A stretch of DNA of 64,000 nucleotides from CAZZKE01 sp964655005 (GTDB lineage Bacteria; Pseudomonadota; Alphaproteobacteria; Rhodospirillales; JABHCV01), in the NCBI GenBank assembly GCA_964655005.1, contig CAZZKE010000004.1:18332-82331 (forward strand), given 5' to 3'. The notes under the pieces were generated by a model. That model ran no database searches. It was not told the origin of the DNA and was given only the letters and a program-made list of their open reading frames with translations. Shown piece after piece: positions 57,428 to 64,000 of the stretch; the stretch's first letter is position 1, and each line of letters starts with the position of its first letter. Position numbers and translations under genes: made by a program.

Positions 57428-58267
57428 TCAGGAAATCGTTTCAGGAGGATGATTTTGTAATTTTTTACGTCTGCTGTCGCGCCAGATGCGCCACCATTCA
57501 CGGGTCAGAAATACCGCCAGGAAGCCAATTACCGTGGTGCCGGCGAATAACTTGATGAAAATAGAATAATCGAACCGGTAGCGGTCGCCGGCCGGGTCGT
57601 AGATGGTACAGAACAGGCGGACCTTGTTGATCAGGTCGCCCAGGCTGGCGAACGGCGTTTCGGTGCCGAACACCAGTTCCTTCAGGGGTTCGACCAGCTT
57701 CGGCGTTTCGAAACTCTGGCCGTAAATCTGCCGGTAAACCTTGCCTTCGGCGGAAATGACGGTCACCTGTGAAAGGTGATCGAAACCCTTGGGTGATCGG
57801 TAGAATATAAACCCCAGATCGTCCGCCAGAGCCAACACCGTAGCCAGGTCGGCACTCAGAAATTTCCAGCTGGCAGCACCGACACCCTGAGTGTTGGCAA
57901 ACGAACGCATCCGCTGCGGAGTATCCGTCGCGGCATCGAAACCGACACTGATGACGGAAAAGCTTTTCTCGCCCAGTGCGTCGCGGGCGACTTCGGCGGC
58001 ATTTGCCAGGGTTTGGGTAATGATAGGGCAACTGTTGGAGCAACTCGTATATATCAGACTGACCACGACGGGCTTTCCGAGGAAATCGTTCATCCGGACC
58101 GCGCTGCCGCTACTATCGCGAAATTCGTAATTCCCCACCTGCCGCCCGAGCGCCTTTTGCGAAAACTCCAGCGCCTGTTCCGGCGTGTAATCAGACTTGT
58201 CTTCCGCGCCGAAAGCGGGGCCCGCCAATATAGCCAGGATAACCAAAACGGGAGAAACTATTCGCAT
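57428..58267 (-). CDS. SCO/SenC copper chaperone, membrane anchored
   Basis: A 279-residue SCO1/SenC protein with a signal peptide, thioredoxin fold, copper site Cys76-x3-Cys80 and His164, and a C-terminal membrane helix (about 238-258), an unusual place for the anchor. It delivers copper to CuA of subunit II. Its place next to the oxidase genes follows the norSY-senC order known from nitrifiers. Confidence 0.92.
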   Translation of the reverse strand: MRIVSPVLVILAILAGPAFGAEDKSDYTPEQALEFSQKALGRQVGNYEFRDSSGSAVRMNDFLGKPVVVSLIYTSCSNSCPIITQTLANAAEVARDALGEKSFSVISVGFDAATDTPQRMRSFANTQGVGAASWKFLSADLATVLALADDLGFIFYRSPKGFDHLSQVTVISAEGKVYRQIYGQSFETPKLVEPLKELVFGTETPFASLGDLINKVRLFCTIYDPAGDRYRFDYSIFIKLFAGTTVIGFLAVFLTREWWRIWRDSRRKKLQNHPPETIS

Positions 58268-58333
58268 CCGTATATGTTCTCCCAGAAAAACCGATGGCGG
58301 GACGGGCGGTGTGAACCGCCCGTCCCTTAACCG

Positions 58334-60022
58334 TCAGCTAAGTCCCCATATGCTGGACAGATATTTCCAGTTCACGAAGTAATAAAGGACAAACGTGACC
58401 AGAAACACCAGCGCCAGGATAAAGGTACCCGGAACCGCCATGGTGCCGGCGCTGCCATAGCTTGTGGCGGCGCCGCCAACGACCGGCTCGGCGGGTGCTT
58501 CCGCAGCCGCCGGCGCCGGAACCTTGGCCTTGCCCCACAGGATCGTCCCGACCATGTTGACGATGAAGATCAGCGCCCCCAACGAGCCGAACAACGCGGC
58601 GACGCCATTTAACCCCATCATCAGGTTGGCCGCAGCCGGGAAGTCGTAGCCCATGGCCGAATCGGCGAAGGTCATATCCCAGTGCCGCCGCGGTACACCC
58701 AGCGTACCCGCCCCCATCATGAAGGTCGCGGCCATGCCCATGCCAATGCCAAACAGATAGGGTTGCCATTTGGCGAGGCCCGGAAAGACCAGCTCTTTCT
58801 GCCACAACGTCGGCACCAGCCAATAAGACATGGCCATGAACGCCAGCGTCGTGCCGACCACCACCGTGCCGTGGAAGTGCCCCGGCACGTACATGGTGTT
58901 GTGGGTAATCAGGTTGAGCTGCTCGGTGCCCATCATGACCCCGGTGATGCCGCCCAGGAAGCCGAACAGGACCACCGATAAGGCCATTCCCGAGAATACC
59001 GGGTTACCCCATGGCGCCTTGCGCAACCACTCGAACAGGCCCTTGTTGTAGCCTTTCTTGCGTTGCGCCGCCTCGATAGCGCCAGGAACCGTAAGGCCAT
59101 GGATCATCGAGCCCAGCACCGCCAGATAAAGCGCGTACGAGGTGTTGAATATCTTGTATTCCGAACTCAACCCCGGGTCGACCAGCAGATGGTGGGCGCT
59201 GGCCAGTTGCAGGAACAGGATATAAAGCAGGAAGGCCGTCCGGCTGACTTTCTCGCTCAACGGCTTGGCGTTGAACAGAATGGCGGCGATGGCGTACCAC
59301 ACGGCGATCTGCGCGGCGACGTTAATCTGCTGCGAAGAGTGCCCCAGGGCCCACCAGATCGTCTTGTACAAGAGGGTATCGATATACGACAACAGCCCCA
59401 GCGACCACAGCCAGGTGGGGATCAGGATGATCGCCCCGGACAGGATCGTGAAAACGGCGATAATCGCCGCCGTCATGGCCCCGAACGTGACCAGCGGAAT
59501 CGACCCTTCATAAGTCTTTTCCTTCCTGGCCATGTGCAAGGTAGCGAAGAACACCACGCAACCCAACAGGGCGCCAACCGCAAACAGCAGGATACCCAGA
59601 TAGAAACTCTGGGCCGCCATCATCGGCGGGTAAGAGGTGAACATCACCGATGAATCCCCCCGCAGCACCGCCACATTGGTGACGATGGCGCCGATCAGCA
59701 TCATCCAGTAGCCGACCCAGGCCAGCTTGGGAAACACCAGTCGCGCGTTCAGCAGGACCGCAGAGCAAAAATACAGTAGCGCGATTTCGAAGAAAATACA
59801 CCACACCAGCAGGACATTGAAGCCGTGGGCGGTTAGCGCCAGATAAAACATATCGGCATCAAGAAGATGCACCGCCGGCCACCGTGTCAGCGCCACCAAC
59901 AGCCCGAAAACTCCGCCGACCAGCAAGAAAACAACCGCCGAAACCGCGTTCCACTTGATCAGCTTGTCGGCGTTGAGATCAATCTTAAACCCGGTATCGG
60001 GACACGTTCTGAAATTAGCCAT
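58334..60022 (-). CDS. Heme-copper oxidase superfamily subunit I, probable non-canonical NO reductase
   Basis: A 562-residue, 14- to 15-span catalytic subunit. Low-spin heme ligands are His66 and His384, the active-site heme ligand is His382 (GHFHG), and the metal-B ligands are His228, His277 and His278. At His228+4, oxygen reductases of types A and B have Tyr and classical NO reductases have Glu; here the sequence is GHSSQQ with Gln232. Lacking the cross-linked Tyr, it is unlikely to be an ordinary oxygen reductase. The nearest description is the sNOR/eNOR group of alternative NO reductases. CuA subunit, SCO and NO-pathway neighbours agree. Confidence 0.82.
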   Translation of the reverse strand: MANFRTCPDTGFKIDLNADKLIKWNAVSAVVFLLVGGVFGLLVALTRWPAVHLLDADMFYLALTAHGFNVLLVWCIFFEIALLYFCSAVLLNARLVFPKLAWVGYWMMLIGAIVTNVAVLRGDSSVMFTSYPPMMAAQSFYLGILLFAVGALLGCVVFFATLHMARKEKTYEGSIPLVTFGAMTAAIIAVFTILSGAIILIPTWLWSLGLLSYIDTLLYKTIWWALGHSSQQINVAAQIAVWYAIAAILFNAKPLSEKVSRTAFLLYILFLQLASAHHLLVDPGLSSEYKIFNTSYALYLAVLGSMIHGLTVPGAIEAAQRKKGYNKGLFEWLRKAPWGNPVFSGMALSVVLFGFLGGITGVMMGTEQLNLITHNTMYVPGHFHGTVVVGTTLAFMAMSYWLVPTLWQKELVFPGLAKWQPYLFGIGMGMAATFMMGAGTLGVPRRHWDMTFADSAMGYDFPAAANLMMGLNGVAALFGSLGALIFIVNMVGTILWGKAKVPAPAAAEAPAEPVVGGAATSYGSAGTMAVPGTFILALVFLVTFVLYYFVNWKYLSSIWGLS

Positions 60023-60033
60023 AATCGCCTCCC

Positions 60034-60582
60034 CTACTTATCTTTACTGGTTACGTAAATCTTGCCCACCATGGTGTGATGGCCGATTCCGCAGTATTCG
60101 TTGCAAATGACGCCGAATTCGCCGGAACTGTTCGGCGTGACGGTGAATATCATCTCGTAATTGGGATGAACCTGGATATTGATGTTTTCCGGCTGTAGCG
60201 AGAAACCATGCAGCCAATCCAGCGAAGACAGGTGGAATCGATACGATTTACCCTCTTCCAACTCGACTATCGGCCACCATTCCCACAGCCGGCCAAGCAT
60301 GTAGACATCGCCACCGGCGGGTGGACGGACAACCGGAATGCCGGTGTCGCCTTCCTCGCGAACTTTATATTTCGCGGCCCAGGCCTCGACTTTTTCGGCA
60401 TAAACCTCGGGCTTGATCTTATAGGCTTCGTTCGACAGGTTCTGTTTGCCGACGACATGCCAGTACGGCATCATGAAAAACATCACCAAGGCCCAGATAA
60501 AGGCTATGGTGATCCACATAATCTCCGTTTTTTCGATTGGCTCATTCCACCAGATCCGCTTTTGCGGAGGAAAAATGGACAT
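60034..60582 (-). CDS. Heme-copper oxidase subunit II with CuA site
   Basis: A 182-residue subunit with one N-terminal helix (about 22-40) and a cupredoxin domain. The full CuA set is present: His125, Cys160-x3-Cys164, His168 and Met171. Electrons therefore come from a soluble donor such as cytochrome c. The start is ATG 60582 after AAGGGG; 18 codons upstream in frame are not likely coding. It lies between the small subunit and subunit I. Confidence 0.92.
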   Translation of the reverse strand: MSIFPPQKRIWWNEPIEKTEIMWITIAFIWALVMFFMMPYWHVVGKQNLSNEAYKIKPEVYAEKVEAWAAKYKVREEGDTGIPVVRPPAGGDVYMLGRLWEWWPIVELEEGKSYRFHLSSLDWLHGFSLQPENINIQVHPNYEMIFTVTPNSSGEFGVICNEYCGIGHHTMVGKIYVTSKDK

Positions 60583-60610
60583 AATTGAATTCCCCTTTAA
60601 CTTATGGTCC

Positions 60611-60754
60611 TCATGGCGCCAGTGGGATTGAGACAATTTCTATCACACCCCACAAGACATAGAAAATCATCGGCACCGTGACGCCGATAACCAACAGCAG
60701 CAACGGGCTATCCAGTAACCGCTGCATGAACGGAACTGTTTCGTTTTCGCTCAT
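60611..60754 (-). CDS. 47-residue single-span oxidase subunit
   Basis: A short protein with one long hydrophobic helix (about residues 12-38) after a polar start (MSENETVPFM). ATG 60754 is preceded by AAAGGAG eight bases before it, a strong ribosome site. The first gene of the operon, it recalls subunit IIa of ba3-type oxidases, which is also a single helix. The stop is 28 bases ahead of subunit II. Confidence 0.72.
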   Translation of the reverse strand: MSENETVPFMQRLLDSPLLLLVIGVTVPMIFYVLWGVIEIVSIPLAP

Positions 60755-60792
60755 TTTCCCCACTCCTTTGTGTTCTCTTAAGCCACCCAGCC

Positions 60793-60807
60793 GGGTGCAT
60801 TGCACCC
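60793..60807. promoter_or_regulatory. GGGTGCA-T-TGCACCC palindrome upstream of the oxidase operon
   Basis: A perfect inverted repeat (7-base arms) 39 bases upstream of the small subunit ATG, next to an AT-rich stretch (TATAAATAA at 60811-60819) that could be the -10 region of the minus-strand promoter. It is a good place for a repressor. The cognate protein is not known; it does not match the FNR or NtrC consensus. Confidence 0.55.
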
Positions 60808-61035
60808 CGATATAAATAACCCGACACAGACCGCATGTCCACAGGTTGCCCCATGGCCAAGGGAATTAGTCGGCTAATCGTTACAGACAGCCATGAACTG
60901 CGTTCGATTGCCTTAACCGAGGTCAATTCTGGGAAATTGATATAATCCCATAGGAAAACGGTTTTTTCGCTAACGATAGGTTTGCGAAGAACACTGAATA
61001 CATGGTTAGATACGTGCGGACACTGTGCAAATAAC

Positions 61036-61191
61036 ACCAAGGAGCACTGATAAAGACCCATTGAGACGGCTTTCCATGGTTTTCGGCAAGGAATGCCCGG
61101 CGCCGCGATGCCGGGCATCGCCAGGCGAGCATGACGCCGACCGAGAGTCCTGGAAAGCCGTCTCAATGGGCCTTTATCAGTGATCCTTGGT
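61036..61191. mobile_element. MITE-like element with 41-base terminal inverted repeats
   Basis: A 156-base element. Left arm 61036-61076 and right arm 61151-61191 are inverted copies of 41 bases with two mismatches. A 9-base perfect hairpin ATGCCCGGC-N8-GCCGGGCAT (61093-61118) sits inside the 74-base centre. It codes for nothing. The same end sequence is found at 12731-12760. No clear target duplication is visible. The long arms and the second copy suggest a mobile, non-autonomous element; a structured RNA or bidirectional terminator is the alternative. Confidence 0.75.
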
Positions 61192-61225
61192 ATAAGTTGA
61201 ACAATCAACGGGGCGGAGGAAAGCA

Positions 61226-62488
61226 GTGCAGAGCATATTGGAGTTTGCGGGTTACGCAATCGTCGCCGGAGCGTTGCTGCACGCCAGCTTTGCCTCGCTA
61301 AAGGCCTTTGGCCGCTGGCGCCGGGAGGTCAGCACCGGGCGGGCCGAACAGGAATTATTCCGCAAGCAGGCCAAGGAAACCCTGCATATCGCTCAGGTTA
61401 ACCGGGCCCGCGAACATACCACCTGGAACGGTTACCGGAAATTTTATATAGAGCTGAAGATCCCCGAACCCGGCGGTGTCTGTTCGTTTTACCTGAAACC
61501 CCACGACCGCCGGCCCATCCCGCCGTTCGAACCCGGGCAATTCCTGACCTTCCGCCTGAAAATTCCGGGCCAGGTCAAGCCCATTATCCGCTGCTATTCA
61601 TTGTCGGATTCGCCGCTGGAGCGCGATTATTACCGGGTGACCATCAAGAGGGTGCCGCCGCCGCCGGACCGGCCCGACCTGCCGCCGGGATTGTCGTCGA
61701 ATTTTTTCCACGACCACCTGAACGTCGGCGATATCGTCGATGTCGCGGCGCCGAACGGTCACTTCTATATGGATACCAAGTCCGAACGGCCAATCGTGCT
61801 GATCGGCGGCGGCGTCGGCGTTACGCCGGTGCTGTCCATGCTGAACACCATCGCGCTGTCGGACAGCAACCGCGAGACATGGTTTTTTTACGGCGTGCGC
61901 AACAAAACCGAACACGCCATGGCCGATCACCTGCGCGGGCTCGCCGAACGGCACGACAATATCAATCTGGCGGTCTGTTACAGCCAGCCGACCGAGAATT
62001 GCCAACCGGGCCATGATTACCATGTCGAGGGCTTCGTCAGCGTTGACCTTTTCAAGAAGATGCTGCCATCGAACAACTACGAATATTTCGTCTGTGGGCC
62101 ACCGCCCATGATGTCCTCGATCACCGGTGGGCTGGAAGAGTGGGGGGTCCCTGAAGACGACATCAATTTCGAGGCGTTCGGCCCGGCCACCGTCAAGAAA
62201 ACCCCGGTTTCCGAGCAGACGGAAGCGGTCGGGGGGACAAAAGTCACCTTCGACATGTCCGGCAAGAGCGTCACCTGGCTGGGCGACGGCACGTCGATAC
62301 TGGAACTGGCCGAACAGAATGGCGTCGAAATCGAATCCGGGTGCCGCGCCGGCAATTGCGGCACCTGCGCCACCGCCATCAAGAGCGGCAAGACAAAATA
62401 TATTTCCGAACCCGGATGTCCCGAGGAAGACGGCACGTGTCTGGTATGTATCGCCGTTCCGGACGGCGACGTAACCTTTAATATCTGA
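61226..62488 (+). CDS. Membrane-anchored FAD/[2Fe-2S] oxidoreductase (NqrF-like)
   Basis: A 420-residue NAD(P)H-dependent reductase: N-terminal helix (about 5-25), ferredoxin-NADP reductase-type FAD domain with RCYSLS (about 132-137), NAD domain with GGGVGVTPV and CGPPPMM, then a C-terminal plant-type ferredoxin (CRAGNCGTCA near 372-381, and CLVC near 408-411). It is similar to the NqrF/Hcr type that passes NADH electrons to a heme or cluster acceptor. It starts at GTG 61226 after GGAGGA. The tetraheme cytochrome next to it is the likely partner. It diverges from the oxidase operon. Confidence 0.88.
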   Translation: MQSILEFAGYAIVAGALLHASFASLKAFGRWRREVSTGRAEQELFRKQAKETLHIAQVNRAREHTTWNGYRKFYIELKIPEPGGVCSFYLKPHDRRPIPPFEPGQFLTFRLKIPGQVKPIIRCYSLSDSPLERDYYRVTIKRVPPPPDRPDLPPGLSSNFFHDHLNVGDIVDVAAPNGHFYMDTKSERPIVLIGGGVGVTPVLSMLNTIALSDSNRETWFFYGVRNKTEHAMADHLRGLAERHDNINLAVCYSQPTENCQPGHDYHVEGFVSVDLFKKMLPSNNYEYFVCGPPPMMSSITGGLEEWGVPEDDINFEAFGPATVKKTPVSEQTEAVGGTKVTFDMSGKSVTWLGDGTSILELAEQNGVEIESGCRAGNCGTCATAIKSGKTKYISEPGCPEEDGTCLVCIAVPDGDVTFNI

Positions 62489-62549
62489 GCATTGCGGATA
62501 CTTTTACGGCGTCGCCAAGGCGGGAGCTACACTGGAAGAGTTAATAACG

Positions 62550-63572
62550 ATGGGCAAAACATCGATGATTAAAAGGTTCGGCGAAGCCCTGTCGGTCGCG
62601 GTGCTGGACGGACTGGTGTTGTCGGGGCCGGCGGTCACCATGGCGCAGGCGGCGCCGGACCCGGCAAAAGTCGTCGGCCCGGCGAAGTGCATCGAATGCC
62701 ATAAGGAAACCGGGGCGGTCTGGGAGGCGTCGCTGCATTTCAAGACATTCCGCAAGATGCCGCGTGAAAAAAAAGGCCGGGCGATCGCCAAGAAGATGGG
62801 CTTCAAGCGAATCAAGGCCGGCAGCCTGTGCCTGGACTGCCACTTCACATCGCAACCCAAGGGCAACGGCAAGCTAAAGCCTATCGCCGGTGTTTCATGC
62901 GAATCCTGTCATGGCGCCGCAGCCGACTGGATCAAGGTCCACGGCGGTTTCAGCGGAAAAAAAAAGGAACAGGAAACCCCGGAAGAGGCGAAACAGCGTT
63001 GGATCAAGGTCGATCTGGCTGGCATGATAAGGCCGCGCGATATGTATGACTGGGCCAGAAACTGCTATGGCTGTCATGCCGTGGCCGACGAAAAACTGGT
63101 CAATACCGGCGGCCATGCGCCGGGCAGCGATTTCGAACTGTTGGCATGGTCACAAGGCGATATCCGGCATAATCTTTGGTACACCAAGACCAACGACGAG
63201 GCGCCCAAGGCCCGCAAGCGACTGATCTACGTGGTCGGACAGGCGGTAGCGCTGGAAACATACCTGGATGCCGTCGGCAAGGCGGTCGAGAAAAAGGACT
63301 ACGCAGCCAAGATGATAAGCCGGGCCAAACAGGCCAAGGATAATTTCGCGGCAATCGCCGCCGTCCTCGAACACCCCGAAATCAGGGCCATCGCGGCGCT
63401 GTCCGCCGGGGCCGAACTGACGCAGGGCGATGCCGCGCCGCTGGTCGCGGCAGCGGCCGAAATTGGCAAGCTCACCCGGGCCGTGGTCAAAAAATATGAC
63501 GGCGGCGGAATGGCCGCCGTGGATGCGATGCTGCCCCCGCCCGATAAGTACAAAGGGAAACCGGCCAAGTAG
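62550..63572 (+). CDS. Tetraheme cytochrome c554-type protein
   Basis: A 340-residue periplasmic cytochrome with a signal peptide (about 1-35) and four CxxCH sites: 47-51, 94-98, 117-121 and 172-176. The spacing and the GGHAPGSDFEL segment match cytochrome c554-family proteins, which in nitrifiers carry electrons from hydroxylamine oxidation and can reduce NO. A helical C-terminal half (about 210-330) has no heme. The ATG is 61 bases after the reductase stop, so co-transcription is likely. Confidence 0.85.
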   Translation: MGKTSMIKRFGEALSVAVLDGLVLSGPAVTMAQAAPDPAKVVGPAKCIECHKETGAVWEASLHFKTFRKMPREKKGRAIAKKMGFKRIKAGSLCLDCHFTSQPKGNGKLKPIAGVSCESCHGAAADWIKVHGGFSGKKKEQETPEEAKQRWIKVDLAGMIRPRDMYDWARNCYGCHAVADEKLVNTGGHAPGSDFELLAWSQGDIRHNLWYTKTNDEAPKARKRLIYVVGQAVALETYLDAVGKAVEKKDYAAKMISRAKQAKDNFAAIAAVLEHPEIRAIAALSAGAELTQGDAAPLVAAAAEIGKLTRAVVKKYDGGGMAAVDAMLPPPDKYKGKPAK

Positions 63573-63591
63573 GATAACGGATACTATATAG

Positions 63592-64000
63592 ATGCTCGCC
63601 GATACTACGATAAGCCGTCCGAAGCGTTGGGATACGCCCTTCGGCGCCGATATGACCGACGAAAACGTCGACAGGGCGATCGCCCTGCCGCTGCTTGCCG
63701 ACATCGACGATTCCCGTTTTTCCGGGACCCTCAGTCTGCGCAATATCCTCAAATATGATTCCCGCATCATCGAATGCAAGCGCGGTGACATTGTCGTTCG
63801 CGAAGGCGATTACGGCCATTCGGTATTCTTCCCTATTTCTGGAAATCTTCGGGTCATCACCCGCATGGCCCCGGAAATCGAAGTCAGTGAACCGATTTTA
63901 TCGACCAAATTACAGCGCCGCCGGCGCACCGGCGTGTGGGCGGCGATCAAACGCGCCTGGTATAATCCAATGATTCCGGAAGTCAGGAAATATCATAAAC
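63592..64000 (+). CDS. Cyclic-nucleotide-binding-domain protein (3' truncated)
   Basis: The open frame runs from ATG 63592 past the end of the window; 136 residues are seen. Residues about 50-88 carry the Crp-like pocket pattern (IVVREGDYGHSVFFPISGNLRV, first 20 residues of it), followed by a basic helix (LQRRRRTGVWAAIKRAW). No helix-turn-helix is visible yet. It is 19 bases from the cytochrome stop. The full architecture lies outside the window, so the role (regulator or regulated enzyme) is open. Confidence 0.65.
   Translation, partial: MLADTTISRPKRWDTPFGADMTDENVDRAIALPLLADIDDSRFSGTLSLRNILKYDSRIIECKRGDIVVREGDYGHSVFFPISGNLRVITRMAPEIEVSEPILSTKLQRRRRTGVWAAIKRAWYNPMIPEVRKYHK

Larger units (their letters stand above)
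60755..61225. other. Divergent promoter region of the oxidase and reductase operons
   Basis: About 470 bases without a gene. The left part carries the palindrome at 60793-60807 and an inverted repeat TCAATT-N6-AATTGA (60923-60940); the right part is filled by the MITE-like element. A GTTGA-ACAA-TCAAC palindrome lies at 61196-61209, 17 bases ahead of the reductase GTG. The open frames that cross it (for example 60708-61259, minus) have no family resemblance. Confidence 0.55.

Noticed and set aside
61196..61209. FNR box ahead of the NqrF-like reductase
   Set aside because: GTTGA-ACAA-TCAAC has half-sites two bases too close for the FNR family.
60708..61259. 183-codon minus-strand frame across the inverted-repeat element
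   Set aside because: It crosses the promoter region and the element with no homology; the real short gene at 60611-60754 is in another frame.

Overview
The window comes from a GC-rich alphaproteobacterium, most likely a Rhodospirillales-like marine or sediment lineage. The evidence is the gene content: a SahR-metF-metH operon, bluB behind a cobalamin riboswitch, an MlaA/MlaC pair, an ArsJ/GAPDH pair, denitrification-type heme d1 genes, and long runs of translationally coupled genes (ATGA and GTGA overlaps). No rRNA, tRNA, CRISPR array, phage or intact insertion sequence was seen. The assignment to a lineage is inference.

Layout. 1-5.1 kb: end of an RpiR-type regulator, a DinG-like helicase, an unknown protein and a HigB/HigA-type toxin-antitoxin pair. 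5.1-10.8 kb: methionine cycle operon (sahR-metF-metH) read leftwards from a palindromic operator. 11.2-12.7 kb: mlaA and mlaC (outer-membrane lipid asymmetry). 12.8-13.8 kb: bluB under a B12 riboswitch, which supports the B12-dependent MetH next door. 13.9-17.6 kb: nirBD-nirC (NADH nitrite reductase and nitrite channel) behind a textbook sigma-54 promoter. 17.8-22.9 kb: ettA, a small membrane protein, an MscS channel, and the GAPDH/ArsJ arsenate detoxification pair. 23.0-32.7 kb: a fatty-acid degradation operon (PlsC-hydrolase fusion, fadD, fadA, fadB-like, fadE). 32.8-44.6 kb: a PilZ protein, then a complete type I secretion locus (TolC, a 2187-residue mosaic substrate, ABC exporter, HlyD adaptor). 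44.6-47.2 kb: an acyl-CoA dehydrogenase, a DUF2147 protein and a phosphoesterase.

47.2-64 kb is a nitrogen-oxide island. It holds a complete heme d1 assembly operon (nirE-C-F-D-L-G-H-J-N) with an FNR/DNR-type box, but no nirS. Next come a hemerythrin and a methyltransferase-like protein, then a leftward operon for a heme-copper oxidase relative with a CuA subunit, SCO protein, a tiny membrane subunit, a cytochrome b-ferredoxin-MvhD fusion and a CcoH-like protein. The catalytic subunit has Gln where oxygen reductases carry the cross-linked Tyr and classical NO reductases carry Glu, so I read it as a non-canonical NO reductase. Facing away from it are a membrane NqrF-like reductase, a tetraheme c554-type cytochrome and the start of a cyclic-nucleotide-binding protein. 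Together they suggest nitrite to NO to N2O chemistry with an unusual electron supply. A 156-bp MITE-like inverted-repeat element sits in the divergent promoter region, and a half copy lies behind mlaC 48 kb away.

I think the NO-reductase operon with its cytochrome b-[4Fe-4S]-MvhD fusion is the most interesting system here. The secreted mosaic protein is second.
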